The notes: generated from the sequence alone by a model not told the origin. A stretch of 61,245 bases of DNA from Boothiomyces macroporosus (GCA_027604185.1 JADGKB010000089.1:1-61245), one strand, 5' to 3'. Counted from the stretch's first letter, positions 43,993 to 56,687 are shown. Numbers and translations: made by a program.

Positions 43993-45016
43993 ATGGACGA
44001 TCTAGGTACCCATCGTTAATTAGATAAATTACTAAATGATTTGCAAGGTGGAGTGAAGGCAGAAATAGAAGCAAAACCGCAAGTCAACCTTTTGCAGGAA
44101 ATCGAAGAAATGGCGAATCAATTCCAGGGAATGAAGAAGCCATCCAGTCCCGCACTATCCAAACTAAATTCTAGGAGTGTATTAAAGGGATCCCCTGATA
44201 TCATACCAAAATATCGCACTCAGTCTAGCGCGTCTACTGATTCGAAAGAAGGTAGAGAGTTTAAAACTTGTTCTCAATGTTTAGAGCCCATCACGAGTGG
44301 CGGACAAGTACTAGGCAACAAGTACTTTCACTCTGAGCATTTCAATTGCAACAAGTGCAAAAAACATCTACGTGGCCTGTTGACGTTTGATCGTGACGGA
44401 TTGCTGTGGTGTGAAAAAGACTATCATCAAACATTCAGCCCACAATGCGGGTATTGCAAAGAGCCAGTAAAAGAGGTGATTTGCGTTAATAGCAGGAAGG
44501 CATTGAAGCGCTTGGGATGACATTCCATGAAGATCATTTCTTTTGTGTATGCTAATTTTAATGTAGGCAATGTGCGGCAAGAACCTCATCAAAACATCCT
44601 TTATTGAATACCAAGGGAAAGCTTTTTGCCAGGATGACTACAATACGTTCTTTGCTACCAGATGCGTTGGGTGCATGCAACCTTTGCTTGATGACTATGT
44701 AACTGTCCAGTCAAAAAACTATCACATCAACTGCCTAGTCTGCACCGTATGCCAAAAAGTAATCTCTGCTACTTCACTATACACGCATGAAGACCAGCAT
44801 TATTGCGAGTACCATTACTACGAACTCACATCCAACATTTGCTATGACTGTAAGGGTATTATCATTGGAAGATGTGTAGTCGCGCTGGACAAAAAGTTTC
44901 ACCTCAACCATTTCAAATGCGCCTTCTGTTCAAAGAATTTGGATGAGAAGGGAGGATACAAGGAGAAGAGCAATAAGGCATACTGCACCAGCTGTTATGT
45001 CAAGATTTTCAACTAA
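43993..45016 (+). CDS. Paxillin-like protein: LD motif plus four LIM domains
   Basis: Known role: paxillin-family proteins scaffold adhesion and cytokinetic-ring complexes, with N-terminal LD motifs binding kinases and C-terminal LIM domains targeting them. Seen: four exons give 321 residues. The start MDDLDKLLNDLQ is a textbook LD motif, assembled across an 18-nt intron (44006-44023). Four LIM domains follow (CSQCLEPITSGGQVLGNKYF; CGYCKEPVKE; CVGCMQPLLDDYVTVQSKNY; CYDCKGIIIGRCVVALDKKF). Other introns: 44476-44495 and 44547-44566 (20 nt). All Zn-binding pairs look intact. A DOCK-type RacGEF in the same window fits an actin/adhesion theme. Confidence 0.93.
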
Positions 45017-45132
45017 TTCAAAATAAATATTCCCATTCCGAATACTCTGTTTGGATCCGCTTTTAACATTCGATTGATTTATGCTGGCCTGAATCGGCCG
45101 AACTAGGGTTGAATTTTCTCACTTTTTACAGA

Positions 45133-45685
45133 ATGAACACTTGCGTTGCAACACTGCGCAAGTCGCTTTCTCCTAAACTGCAGGAACTTGTGAAATCCTA
45201 CCCGTCAATAGCGAAATTTCAGCTTCATTGGGGTGAAATGGACATGTTTGGGCACCTCAACAACGTATGGTACATCAGATACGTCGAATCCGCACGATTT
45301 GCACATTTCGAACAAGTAATGAAAAAGAACTTTACAGAGACTCAGTACAAGAATTTCAAGGACGGTAAGTGTCGCTAAGCTAGGAAGCGGTGTTGGTATC
45401 ATTGTGAAATCCATTTCCATCAACTACAGAGCTCCAGCGCTATATCCTGATAATATAATTGTCGCAACAAAGATAGCCAACCTTACCAAGGATAGATATA
45501 CGCAGTACACTGTACTTTTGTCGGAAAATCAAGAGAATGTTGTAGCAGAGACTGAATCTGTGATTGTCGCTTACGACTACGACAAGCAAGGAAAGGGCGA
45601 ACTGCACGATGGGTTCAAAAAGTCGTATGAACAAGCAGTTCAAGAATTTGGCCCGCAAGAACCAGTAAAAAAAGCAAGACTATGA
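45133..45685 (+). CDS. Acyl-CoA thioesterase (4HBT hotdog family)
   Basis: Two exons give 177 residues. FQLHWGEMDMFGHLNNVWYI is the 4HBT active-site helix with the catalytic Asp and following G-H-x-N-N. Later segments (SISINYRAPALYPDNIIVAT; VAETESVIVAYDYDKQGKGE) complete the hotdog fold. The Arg-containing N-terminus (MNTCVATLRKSLSPKLQELV) may be a mitochondrial presequence. Intron: 45365-45383 (19 nt). Substrate acyl length is unknown. Its stop faces the IIC ATPase stop 26 bp away. Confidence 0.88.
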
Positions 45686-45711
45686 ATTGTTAATAAAGGT
45701 GACTGTATTAG

Positions 45712-48700
45712 TTACACGGGATTTTGAGTTCGCTGATATCTAATCTTTTCAAAGAATTGCATGCCTCCAAAGTGCAGAAATATTCTTCTTACTGTTGCAT
45801 ACAGATAGAGGAATCCTCCAAAACAACCGGGAATAGCCAGGAACAGAGGGTCTAGGTTTCCTGAAGTAATGAATATGGCTATGTCAAAGTGTAATTACCA
45901 TTTGTAATTGGTGTGTACACCACCAACAACGCAAAGACTGTGCCAGAAGCAAGAACCACCCACATATGCTGGTTGCTATATTAAAAAGAGTGTACCTAAA
46001 CATTCTGGTCGAGATGCCAATAGTGTATCTCTTCTTGCAAGCAAAGTAGTTGCATACCTGGATGATGAATATTGAAAGATAATAACCGCTTTGTACTTGT
46101 CTAATGGCTTCAAACTGATCATACCCAGCCAATATACTTCCATTCTCGAGTTCGAGATCTGGGCTACTAGGTTTCCAATACACATTCCCAAGGATTTGGC
46201 TCTTGCGGGCATCTTCTCCGGATATTCCAAATTGAATCCAAAATATCGCAAAGTATGTACATATAGCACCGGCGAATTCAATCAATCCTGCTTCTAGGTA
46301 TGCCCAGATCAGTACCTCGGCATCCATTAGCCTTTCGCCTGTAGGAACTGATGTCAGGGCTTGCATTTCATGGAATTGGGCTTTCCAGTACCTCTTATCA
46401 ACCACCTGCTTTGCTTCTTTAAAGTAATTCAAATATCTATTTTGTAATTTACTATTTAGTTTTTTGAAATCTTTTTGCAGAGCTTCTTTTCCTGTAACAT
46501 TCAATAATTCCGTTGATTCGGCGTCCGTTTCGTTCAAGTTATTAATGCTACTAAACATATCCAATGTTTCGGCATTGAAGCTCGACTTTCTTCTCATTAG
46601 ATGATCGTGTTTCTCCATAATCTTTTCATTTGTAATTATTCTTCTTGGTGGGATTGTCATTAGAATTTTATCATCTTCAGCAGGCTCCCAAGCAAATGAA
46701 AGAGTCATTAGCAATTCAAATCCTAAATCTACTGCCAAAATTTGAGTGGGAGTGATCGGTAACGGGATAGGGACAATCACATACAAAAGGTAAGGCAGTA
46801 TCTCGCACATGATATGGCTTAGAGAATATTTGATTGCCTTTTTCAAATTTGTGAAAATAAGACGTCCTGAGTTAGTTTAGCTGCACCTTCTTGGATTCCT
46901 CTTACAGTACTGGTAAAGTTATCGTCCAAAAGAATCATTCTCGCGCTTTCTTTACTGATGTCACTCCCGGTTTTGTTCATGGAAATCCCCAAATCTGCTT
47001 GCTTTAGCGCCGCGCTGTCATTTACACCGTCTCCAGTAACTGCTACAATGTGACCAAGCGCTTGAGCATATCGGACAATATCCAGTTTATGAGAAGGCAG
47101 CGTTCTAGCGAAAATGATTTCATCGTAACAAAAAGTGTGTGCCCAGTCCTTGTCAGTCATTTCTTCCACTACTGCACCGGAAATCACAATCGCAGAAGCG
47201 CTTTCTGGATAGGGAATGGGTAGATTTACTGGCTCATAAACTTTGATAACATGGCTTTCTTTGACCAGATTTACTTGCCTTGAAATGGTCTACGTTAGCA
47301 TTGATATACTTCAGCAGTCACGGGATTGTCTCCAGTAACCATAATTACTTTAATTCCAGCCCCTCTAATTGTAGTTATAGCTTCAGCAACACCATCTTTT
47401 GGTGGATCTTCCAATCCAATTAGTCCCAAGAATGTATAATCAGATTTTGGATAATTTTCCTTTGCATGATCGAATGTATAGTTATCAGGATACCTGTCTC
47501 CTCGCATTTGTAGTATCCCACATGCTAAAACTCGAAGTCCCTTTTGAGCCATCTCTGTCATGGCATTCTTAAACTTTTGCTGGTGATCTGCGTTTATTGG
47601 TAAGATGGACCCGTTTACCCAAATCGTGGAACACAAATTCCATACTTTTTCTGGTGCGCCTTTAATATGCAATGTCAATCCGCCCTGCGAGTGTGATTTG
47701 CGATGAATCGTGGTGTGATATTTCGTATCAGATGAAAACGCGATTTCAAATACTTTTGGATACATTGAATCTATTTGATTAAAGTTCTTTAGTTTGTCTG
47801 CTGCAAATTTCAATAGTCCTTTTTCCGTTGAATCCCCTGTAAATATTTTATCATTTGAATTTGGGACTGGTTCACATTTTGCCCTATTATTAAGATATTC
47901 ATACCTGGAGCAGGTAACGCATACATGCATAAGCTGCGCTACACCACTTAATTCCATCTTTAATGGAGCCTGGCTCTTGGGATTGGTAACTTTAGATGGG
48001 ACAAGATATGTGGAGCCATTGATCCAGACTTCCGTGACTTCCATTTCATTCTTTGTTAATGTTCCCGTTTTGTCTGTCGCAAGCATTGTTATTGCACCGA
48101 GAGTTTCGATTCCATGGAGATCTTTTACCAAAACGTTATGCTTAGTCATTCTTCGTCCAGATAATGCAAGAATCATAGTTACTGTTAATGGTAAGCCTTG
48201 GGGAACCCACGCAATTAAAATTCCAATCCCAAAGGTCACTGCATAGACGAAATTTCTACCTCTTGCCAGTCCCCACAAGAAAAATATAATTGCTGTGATA
48301 AGCGCCAACAGTGCAATTGATTTGATGAATCGTCGAATTTCTTTGGATAAAAAGGAGACTTTTGCCTTTGCATCCTTTGAAAGTCTTTTAATTTTCCCAA
48401 CTATCGAGCTTTCTCCGGTGTGTACTACAATGGCATATCCTTCTCCTATATTGTTACATAGCGAGTTACCTGAAGAGACAACATCCGTACTAAAGACAAC
48501 CTGGGGACTATCAAACGGATTGGATTCTTCAGGGCTTCCTTCTAATACTGGAAATCGACTAAAAGGTTCACTTTCACCAGTAAGGCCAGATCCATCAACT
48601 CGCAGTTCGTTTGCTTGAATCAATACGCAATCTGCGGGCACCTTATCTCCAGGCTTCAAATAGACTATATCACCAGGAACAATATCACATGCAGCAACTT

Positions 48701-49613
48701 GCTCCTTCTTACCATTCCTAATTACAGTTGCATTTGATGCTATTAATCCCTATTCAAATTAAAACTACCTTGAAGGAGCTTAAAATTGATGAGATTTTTT
48801 GCAACTCATAAAATTCTATACCTGCATTGATTACGCCGACGCACAATAGCGTTGAACCAATCCAAATCTATATTAAACACTACTTACACTCTCAAAATTT
48901 CTCTCTGGTCTCAACGCGTACAAAACCAAATACATTATCCCTGAAGCATATAGCAGCACATTGAATAAATTGGTCAAGCATTCAATGAAAATCACATGCA
49001 ATTTCGAATTTTCCGTAGATTTGGACTGATTCAATCCATAAATGGTGAGTCTTTCAGCAGCTTGGGCAGACGTCAATCCCGGGGACAGCGAAGGATTTTT
49101 GACTTTAACTTCTATTCGTAGCTTTTCTGCCAGTTTCTCGATTGGTAGTGTATGCTCTTGCATATGTGTTAACCCTGCCCCCATGAATTTAACTACAGGA
49201 TCTTTGGAATTCTGTGGATCGGCTTGCATTTCAATTATTTCATCTCCATTTGCAAGTTTTTGGATGTTTTGAGAAGATTTGGACACTCCCTTTATAGCAC
49301 CTCTTATTTTCCCAAATCTTGAAGACTCTTTCTTCTTTTCTTCTTTGACTGTATCCTTCATACTCTTAATTGTCACTTCCTCTTTTGGCTTGACAGATAT
49401 ATTGACAATTTCCTCTGCCAAATTCATATTTTTCTGTTTCAGTTCATTAAGCTCCCTCTCCTTTTCTAAATCTACTTCTTTCTTTTTGAGCATTGGAAAT
49501 AATGTTGGTTTGGGCCGTTTGGTTTCAGTTTGGGCTTCTTCTGGTTGTTCCTCCTCCTTTAATGGGGTAGTGTCATCATTCAGCATTTCCATTGGAATAT
49601 CTTGATTATCCAT
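45712..49613 (-). CDS. Type IIC (Na,K/H,K-ATPase-like) P-type ATPase alpha subunit
   Basis: Known role: IIC pumps exchange Na+ or H+ for K+ across the plasma membrane. Seen: seven exons give about 1260 residues. Long charged N-tail (about 130 residues); HTLPIEKLAEKLRIEVKV; VDGSGLTGESEPFSR; M4 IAWVPQGLPLTVTM; ATDKTGTLTKNEMEVTEVW; VMVTGDNPVTAETISRQV-like hinge; TGDGVNDSAALKQADLGISM; M5 HIMCEILPYLL; M6 VDLGFELL. M4 has Gln where animal pumps have the ion-binding Glu (VPEGL), and the second M6 Asp is Glu. Introns: 48868-48887, 48750-48768, 47290-47309, 46867-46886, 45976-45995, 45879-45898. An upstream in-frame ATG (49661) exists. No beta subunit gene is seen nearby. Confidence 0.93.
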
Positions 49614-49671
49614 CGTGACTGAACGCGAAAAAATACAAAGAACAAATATTCTATTAAACACATTAAAAATT

Positions 49672-52600
49672 TCAAAAATCTGCTTTCGGACGACTTTGAT
49701 GACTAGACATTGATAGATTCGACATCCTCTTAGGGAATAGAGCCATATCTGCCATCATATTAGTCCATGATTTTAGCGATTTTAGCTTATTAGGTTGATT
49801 GGAAGATAGACTGTGATCATATGTCTTTTTTGGCACTGCTCGAGAGAGAGATAGTTTGTACAAGTTATTTAGAGGGTGACTAACAGAATCATTGGCAAAA
49901 ATAGAATTTGGAAAATCCAGGATTTCGGATTTTTGTGGTGGTCGGGAAGGCGAAGAATGAAATGACACTCTTGATGCTCGTGATTTGCTTTGACTTTCAT
50001 GTCGAACAAGGGCTATTTCATCAGCGAAATTTTCTTCAAATACTGAGATTAAGTCAACTGTTACCTCTCACAAGCTCAGCATGCAGCGGCTTCATATCAT
50101 TGTGAACTATATGTGCGTGTAGGGTTATACATCTGGAGATGACTTCAACCTATCATTAACGTTTAGTTACTTGATCCAATATATACTGCTGCAGCATTGG
50201 TTTCAACTTCTTGTCAGGGAATTCAAATGGAAGCTTTTCATTCAAGAATGCATTCTTATACATTTGCACTCCTCCATTTACTGGTGCATCAACGGCACCT
50301 TTCAAAGCCATGGTGAAAATGTTGGTATTTTGCATCAAAAATGTCAAATTTTGGTTCGTACCAGTCGTTGAAGTTCCAGATGATGTTGGTCTGCCTGAAT
50401 CAGTAAGCATAGATGCTCTATTACTTCCCGCGGTTCGTGGTTTAGAATTAGTCGTGTCTATAGAACCTCTTCGTTCTCGTATCAAATCAGGAATCAGCTC
50501 GAATTTCTTTTCTAAAGCCAGCAATTCTTGAGTCTTGGTTCTAATTGATATGATTGCATTTTCAATTGGGCTAAGTTGGAAAGTCAAAGATTGGATCACT
50601 TTACTCCTACGGGAGAGATACGGCAAAGCATTTTCCGTAATCAAGATAGTCTTTTCCGAATAAAGTTCCAAGAATTCTTTAGCAGGGTGATTGTCATATT
50701 CCGAGTTTGGTCTTCGAACTGGCTTTGAATATGAAAATATTGAAACCTCGTTGTTTTCATAGTACGCTCTGAAATGATCTGGCAATGAATCCCGATTCTG
50801 AGTTGCAATCTGACATTCCTTATCATGTTGGAATAATTCAGGAGCCAATAGCCACAGAGGGATCTTGTCTTCCGCCTTGGTTTTGTTTTTGGTATCTATC
50901 CCCCATTTTAACAGTCCAAGTGGGCCTTCACAGCCAACGCTGTTACTCTGTTCGATTTTCCATTGTCGAAGATCTGATACAGGCGACACGGCAGTAATCT
51001 GCATGTACCTTTGACTGCTCAGGAGAACTTCATCGTCAATTTCGTAATTGGCTTTGAGAACAGTAATTGGTTCATATTCCTTTTGTATCCTTTCCGTAAA
51101 TTCAGTCAGTTTTTCCCAGTTATCACCTCTAAATACAAACTGTTTTCCAGAAAGCTTGCTGGTAAAACCCTTTCCGTAGAATGCCACGCGGTAGTATGTT
51201 GGAAAGCTGCGTTGGTTCAAAGAGATTTTGTCGTACAAATAAACCCTGAACTTTAGTAATTCGGATAGTTTAAAGTAGTCGAATATTTTGTGTTCATACT
51301 GATACTCCAATTCTCTAGTCAATTCAATCGCTCTTTCCCAAGCTTGGCCTTCATCTAATAGTCTGATGCATTCGATATGAATCTGCTCATTCAAGTCAAA
51401 TTCAGATTGCCACACTGGGAACCCACCAACGGTATCTTTCGGGTCAATGAGTTTATCCATACTCCATTGTAATAATTCACACTGCTGTTTGAGGGTGATT
51501 GCAGCTTCAATGTAATTCTTGTGCTCCATATGAATCTGATACAAAATTTGCAAGTACTTTACAAACAGCTGTCTATGTTTGATGTGACGAACGAACCGCA
51601 AAAGCCTTAATGTACTGGCTACAAATTCAGCCGTTTCATAGCTTCTTGCTTCTTTTTGGAGTTGAACGAGAGGAATAAATTTATGGAGAGACCGCAAAAA
51701 TGAATTTCCTTGAGATACAAAGTTTCCTTGTCCTTCTTTGAATTTATCCGACATTGCATCAAGTAGAAAAGTTTCGTTTTCACCAGGATCATTAGAATCG
51801 GATTGTAGAATGATATCATGGAACGTCTCGTAACAAACATATTCGACAACTTTTAGATTTCCGGATCTTTCAAATTCGATTCTAAAGCAGTCGTGAACTA
51901 AATCTACAGCTAATGATTGTACTCGTTTCCTACCGATTGCAATTTGAAATACGTTAGAAATGAATGACGAGTGCAAAAGCAATTCAACTTGATACTTTTC
52001 TCTGCACATTTCCATTGTTAGTATACATGACTGGACAAGGAGTGTAGAGCGCAACTGTAAATCACCAACAAATTGATTGTAATACCATTGTTTTTGAACA
52101 CAGTACTCTTCAAAATTCATTTCGTTAGATTTTGCAAATTCGACAGACAAGTCCAGCAAGCAGCTCCAGATGTACTGATAAGTAGATAGCAAACCAACAT
52201 CTGATGCTAAACTTTTTTCATCTACAACAAATCCAGCTAAGGCTCGACGAACGCACTCCAAAAACCTGATTGTTGCTTTGAGTACAATTGCATGGAATCC
52301 AATCTGGTTCTTGTCAAAGGCATCATCCTCACTAAATGATCGTACAACTGCGATTAACTGCAGAATTAAATGAGTAGAGTCCAACGAAGATAGCGATTCA
52401 ATCAAGATGGTGGTTAGGTAGTCCGTGGTGAATATAGTCCCCAATGTAACGAGCAATATTTGCACATCGTAAAACTCTTTTTTAGCTGGGATTCTTACAG
52501 AAATATTTCTATTTCCTGTATTAGTATTGTAACCATTTGTGACTGAACTATTTGACTGACAGGATGAATCATTCAACTGAGCGTCAAAAGATGTAATGTA

Positions 52601-55437
52601 AACAGTAAGCAACATTGACAGCAACTTTGACCATTGAAGAGCGGTAATTCCAGTTAATCCTTCTGAAGGGAATTCAGCTGGCTCGGGTAGCATCAATCTT
52701 TGAATTTGATCAACTATAGCTAGACAGACTTCTGTTCCATTCACTACCACTGCCTTTTCGCTTGATCCCACAGTTCCACCAATTGATCCAACTGAATGCA
52801 TTACTTCGTTTCCAAACGATTCCAGTACCCAATCACAAGAATATCTTCTCCAGAGAACCTGTGCATCGATCGTACGAAATATGTTCATGGTGTAAACGTT
52901 GGATATCAGCTTTAATCTGATGCTGGAAAGTTTGTTTGATTTCATGTCAATTGTGTCCAAGATCTTTTTCAACAATTTCACTTTTCTCTTTTCATCCATA
53001 AATCCAAGTTCCATCACAATAGAGTCCAATTTCTGTAGAGTAAGAGTTTGAATGGCCAGCGTTTGCACAGTACACTCCTGGGAAAAGAGCGCAGCAAGAG
53101 CATCCATCAGCTGTTCCACCATTAAATTTTTCTTTTCGTCGTCCAACTGCAACTTGAATATAAGTCTAAGAATCAGATGCCAAGATTTAACTGCCTTTTT
53201 AATTGCTTTGCCCCCTTCTAGTGTAGTGTTTCTGAATACGTCGATAAATAGCTCTGATATTCTGGGTAGATCAGATTTGAATTTTGGAAGTAGTTCAAAT
53301 TGATGCAATACGTATTCAAGCTTCTCTGCAAATCGAACATCTAGTAGTGTATTGAAGAAAGAAATGAACGCATCCATAACTTCCTTCTTGGCAGGCAGTA
53401 CTACATCAAATAGTTTGGCTTCTCGGTGTGGTCCCATCTCGAAAAAGAGATCTTTGAAAGTCTTGAATATGTGATGGGAAAATTTCGCAATTTCTATTTC
53501 AGAAATGTTGCTGAAATTAAGTAATACATCCTTAAGCGGCGATCTGTTATGTATACCCGTGTGTTTCCATGTCAGAAAATTCGAAAGTTTAATGTCTTGA
53601 GTGAAAAATGTAGAAAACAGTGTTGTCGATATGGTAAACGAATTTTCCAGCAGCGGCAATTTGGTTAATGCATTGGCGGATTTGGAAATCGAGGTAATGG
53701 AAGACGAGGATAGATGAATGGGAACCAGAATATCTGGCCCTGCAGCAAAACCAAGATAATTTTCGGGAGAAACATAGCGACTATCATACTTGTAAAGGGA
53801 TAATTGATGGTATCCATCACTAATCATCAAATGTTGGCGCTGCATTAAAGGAAGAAAGGCAAACGAAGTTGGTTCCAGGCTCTTTGCGAGGTTCCTAAAC
53901 GTAATGAATACATGGGCAGTTTGCATTTGCTGAGGTGGAAGATCCACTCTAATAGTTTCATTCCATATTGATGTAGAAGACTTAGTAAATACGATAGAAT
54001 TGTACTCTTTAATTGGTGACTTTCTTCCTCCCCTAAACATTGCATCTGCGATATCTACCATTAATATTGATTACATGAGCCATCAGGCTGTCGAATATGG
54101 CAAGTGATTTGAATTGCTACTGAACTTGATTTGGGAAAAGTAAAATTCCCCCGCTCAAGTGTCAGGTACATACAATTAGTATCGTTTGCTGGGAGCACCT
54201 CGTCAGAGTTTCCGTTTCTAGGGATTCTACAGCATGCTTTTGGGACAGTAACTTCACCTAGATTTCCTCCCAAAACAGAGACTCTTAGCGTCAGTTTTTC
54301 TACACTATTTACATCATCAGTGGTAGCTGACCAATCCATTTTGACTTCTTGATCTTCCACAGCCTTTTTGATAGAAATCTTTAGTTCCTGACCAACCATC
54401 TGCCCAGGCCCTCCAGGATTAGATAATAGCTGTGCAATTGTAATGATAGAGTATCCATACAGCTTTCGAATAATTTGATTATTTTCCTTTGAAAACAACT
54501 TTGCTCCTTGCTTTTTTATAGATTGAAACAAACTGTTGCTTTTACTTTCAATGTTCAAGTTGGCCAATGAACAAGACACACTGATTTGGCATAATAGATA
54601 CACATGTGGGTGGAGCAGCTTTCTTGTCAATTCCATAAAAACACATGATTTGGGGGAGCTATCCAACACTTTTCCAGTATGATCCAAACTGACAATAAAC
54701 TCTTCCGACAAAGGCTTCATTGCTCTTTGATCATAGACTGCAAATGAGAATTCCACTGTTTCTTCAGGTGCAATGTCCAGCCCTCGAAAGCTAATAAAGT
54801 CCATAAACAAGTGCAGGCGATCATAAACCACATCACTGGGGCTCTTTACCGGCTCTACACTTGTCTTTTCCAAATACTGTTCATATAGGCGTAGCGTACT
54901 GCAGGTTTTTTCCGAGATCAAATCTCCATTGTCATCAAATAGATACAAGCCAAATTTGAATTTCTGGTTCAATTGCAGAACTGAAGAAACGATTGATTGT
55001 TTGTATCTAATTGATTCGTTCCTGGACGGCACATTTGATATCAAGATTTGTATTTTGTTGGTTATAACTTCCATCGCATTGTAGATGTGTTCCCTCTGAG
55101 CATGGTCGTTGCAGCGAGGTAAATAGAATATCCAGTCCTTGAATGCAGCTCCTATCTGGCTGTAAAACTGCCCATCGCTTCCAGGTATAGCATATGCGTT
55201 CGGGAAATGCGGGTGCTCAAATAAAAGCACTTGAGATCTCTGCAGAACCAATTTCCCAAAGTCTTCAGGATTCAGTTTGAAGCATTCATAGTGCGTTGGA
55301 GAGTAAGCTGATATTTCAACTAAATAACTGTATGGGGTCTCCTCGAAACCAGAGTATTGCTGTTGGGCAGCCCCAGTTACTATTATTCCATAGATATTCT
55401 GTTCTAGTTGTTTGAATTCGTCCGGATCTATCGTCAT
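49672..55437 (-). CDS. DOCK180-type (DOCK-A/B) Rac guanine nucleotide exchange factor
   Basis: Known role: DOCK proteins activate Rac/Cdc42 through a DHR2 domain and bind phosphoinositides through DHR1, driving lamellipodia and phagocytosis. Seen: four exons give about 1900 residues. N-terminal DOCK-A/B helical region (FKDWIFYLPRCNDHAQREHI); DHR1 near 430-560 (SIWNETIRVDLPPQQMQTAH, VFITFRNLAKS); armadillo-like middle; DHR2 near 1350-1700 (ERAIELTRELEYQYEHKIFD, FPTYYRVAFYGKGFTSKLSG); Ser-rich tail. A canonical N-terminal SH3 is not evident. Introns: 54055-54074, 50150-50170, 50043-50064. The exon 50171-54054 is the longest uninterrupted coding stretch in the window. Confidence 0.93.
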
Positions 55438-56163
55438 TGAGCTAGTAGAATGAATATTTTTGGTTGATCTGTGAGTTTTTAATTTCTCAAACTCTTTTGG
55501 TCAAGTCGAAAATATTTTGTGTAACCACATGGATGATGGGGCAAAAGTACGCAATTTAATCACCAAATGGAGAGCAGATCAAAGGGAAGGCATTCTATTC
55601 TGCTTACCGCCATTATCAATCTGAGTTTTGAATAGCCCATGGATTCAATAGCAACAAAATGCTGTGTCCAAAAGTACCCAGCGGCTGATTCCATTTTAGG
55701 ACCACACGGGTTTCTTGTTTCAGTCTTATTTTACCATCGAGAAGTAGGTGGGAAAATTAATTCAAAAACAAGACAAAGAACAAGAACCAATTGATGGGCA
55801 TGAAATTGACTTTCTTGATCCTTTATCTGGTAGGTTTATGCTACTATAGGACGGGACCTATTATTTTTTCTTACCACTCTTTACTGTTTTTAACCAATAC
55901 TTATTTCAAGAGAACCAAAATCTACCAACGGATTTTGAGCCGTCATTAAGGAACATTATGAGACTGAGTAACAAACCAAAACTTGAATTTTAACCGGTTG
56001 ATCGATAAACGCATCAGCTTTTCAATAAGGCATTTCCTAATTACTTTACTATTGTAAAATTTTGAATATTGGTGCGAATGGCCAGCCCGATTCCTATTAG
56101 CGGAATCCATATTTGTTGGTATTAAACAACAGCGACGCGAAAAATCTCTCATTTCTCTAAAAA
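55438..56163 (+). other. Intergenic with a possible small plus-strand gene
   Basis: This shared 5' region lies between DOCK (minus) and the ankyrin gene (plus). A 20-nt intron of perfect local style lies at 55830-55849 (gtaggtttatgctactatag). It is preceded by an open stretch encoding KEQEPIDGHEIDFLDPLSG. Further upstream, open pieces (MDDGAKVRNLITKWRADQRE from 55531) could be a first exon, but I could not build a continuous frame. A small or decayed gene is possible. Confidence 0.25.
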
Positions 56164-56687
56164 ATGGTCCAAATCAAAGTAAGCAATTCTAACAGTAGGA
56201 ATTATTCGATGGTTCAAATCTATTTAACCTAGCAATCAAAAACTCGCAGTCTGATTCGGTCCGTCAGATGCTTCTTCAAGAGAAAGGATTAGCATCCCAG
56301 AAATACAAATCTGAAGACGCAAAATTTGATGCAGATGTAGAACTAGACGCTTATAAATTCTTGGGAGCTTATTTGGGGGCAATGACTCCCCTACATTTTG
56401 CCATTTTGCTGGGACAGGACGATATCGCCAAAGATATTATTGAACGAAGCTTCAAGGAGGATTTGGAAGAAACTTTTGGAGTATTTTTTATTAATATTAG
56501 GGAGGTAACACTGCTCTACACTTGGGTAATTGATTACTAACAAGCCACTCTTTTAGGTGCCGTGGATATTGTAACTCTGTTGTTGGAGAGAGGCGCAAAT
56601 AGAACTGTCAACAATGCAAAAGGATTTCAACCTGTAGATTTGTCTGATGATCCGGAATTGAGAAAACTTTTCGTTTCTACAAAATAA
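56164..56687 (+). CDS. Small ankyrin-repeat protein
   Basis: Four to five exons give 147 residues (155 if the second candidate intron is retained). Seen: start MVQIKELFDAIKNSQSDSVR; repeats GAMTPLHFAILLGQDDIAKD and GNTALHLATLLGAVDIVTLL, then LERGANRTVNNAKGFQPVDL. Introns: 56179-56198 (20), 56212-56232 (21, no in-frame stop, so optional), 56481-56500 (20), 56526-56544 (19, branch and acceptor fused as actaacaag). The last exon restores a perfect ankyrin consensus. The stop TAA lies in AATAAA and is 24 bp from the convergent F-box stop. Partner unknown. Confidence 0.85.

Noticed and set aside
50785..54352. Several plus-strand ORFs inside the DOCK gene
   Set aside because: They are shadows of a single long minus-strand exon with continuous DHR1/DHR2 homology.
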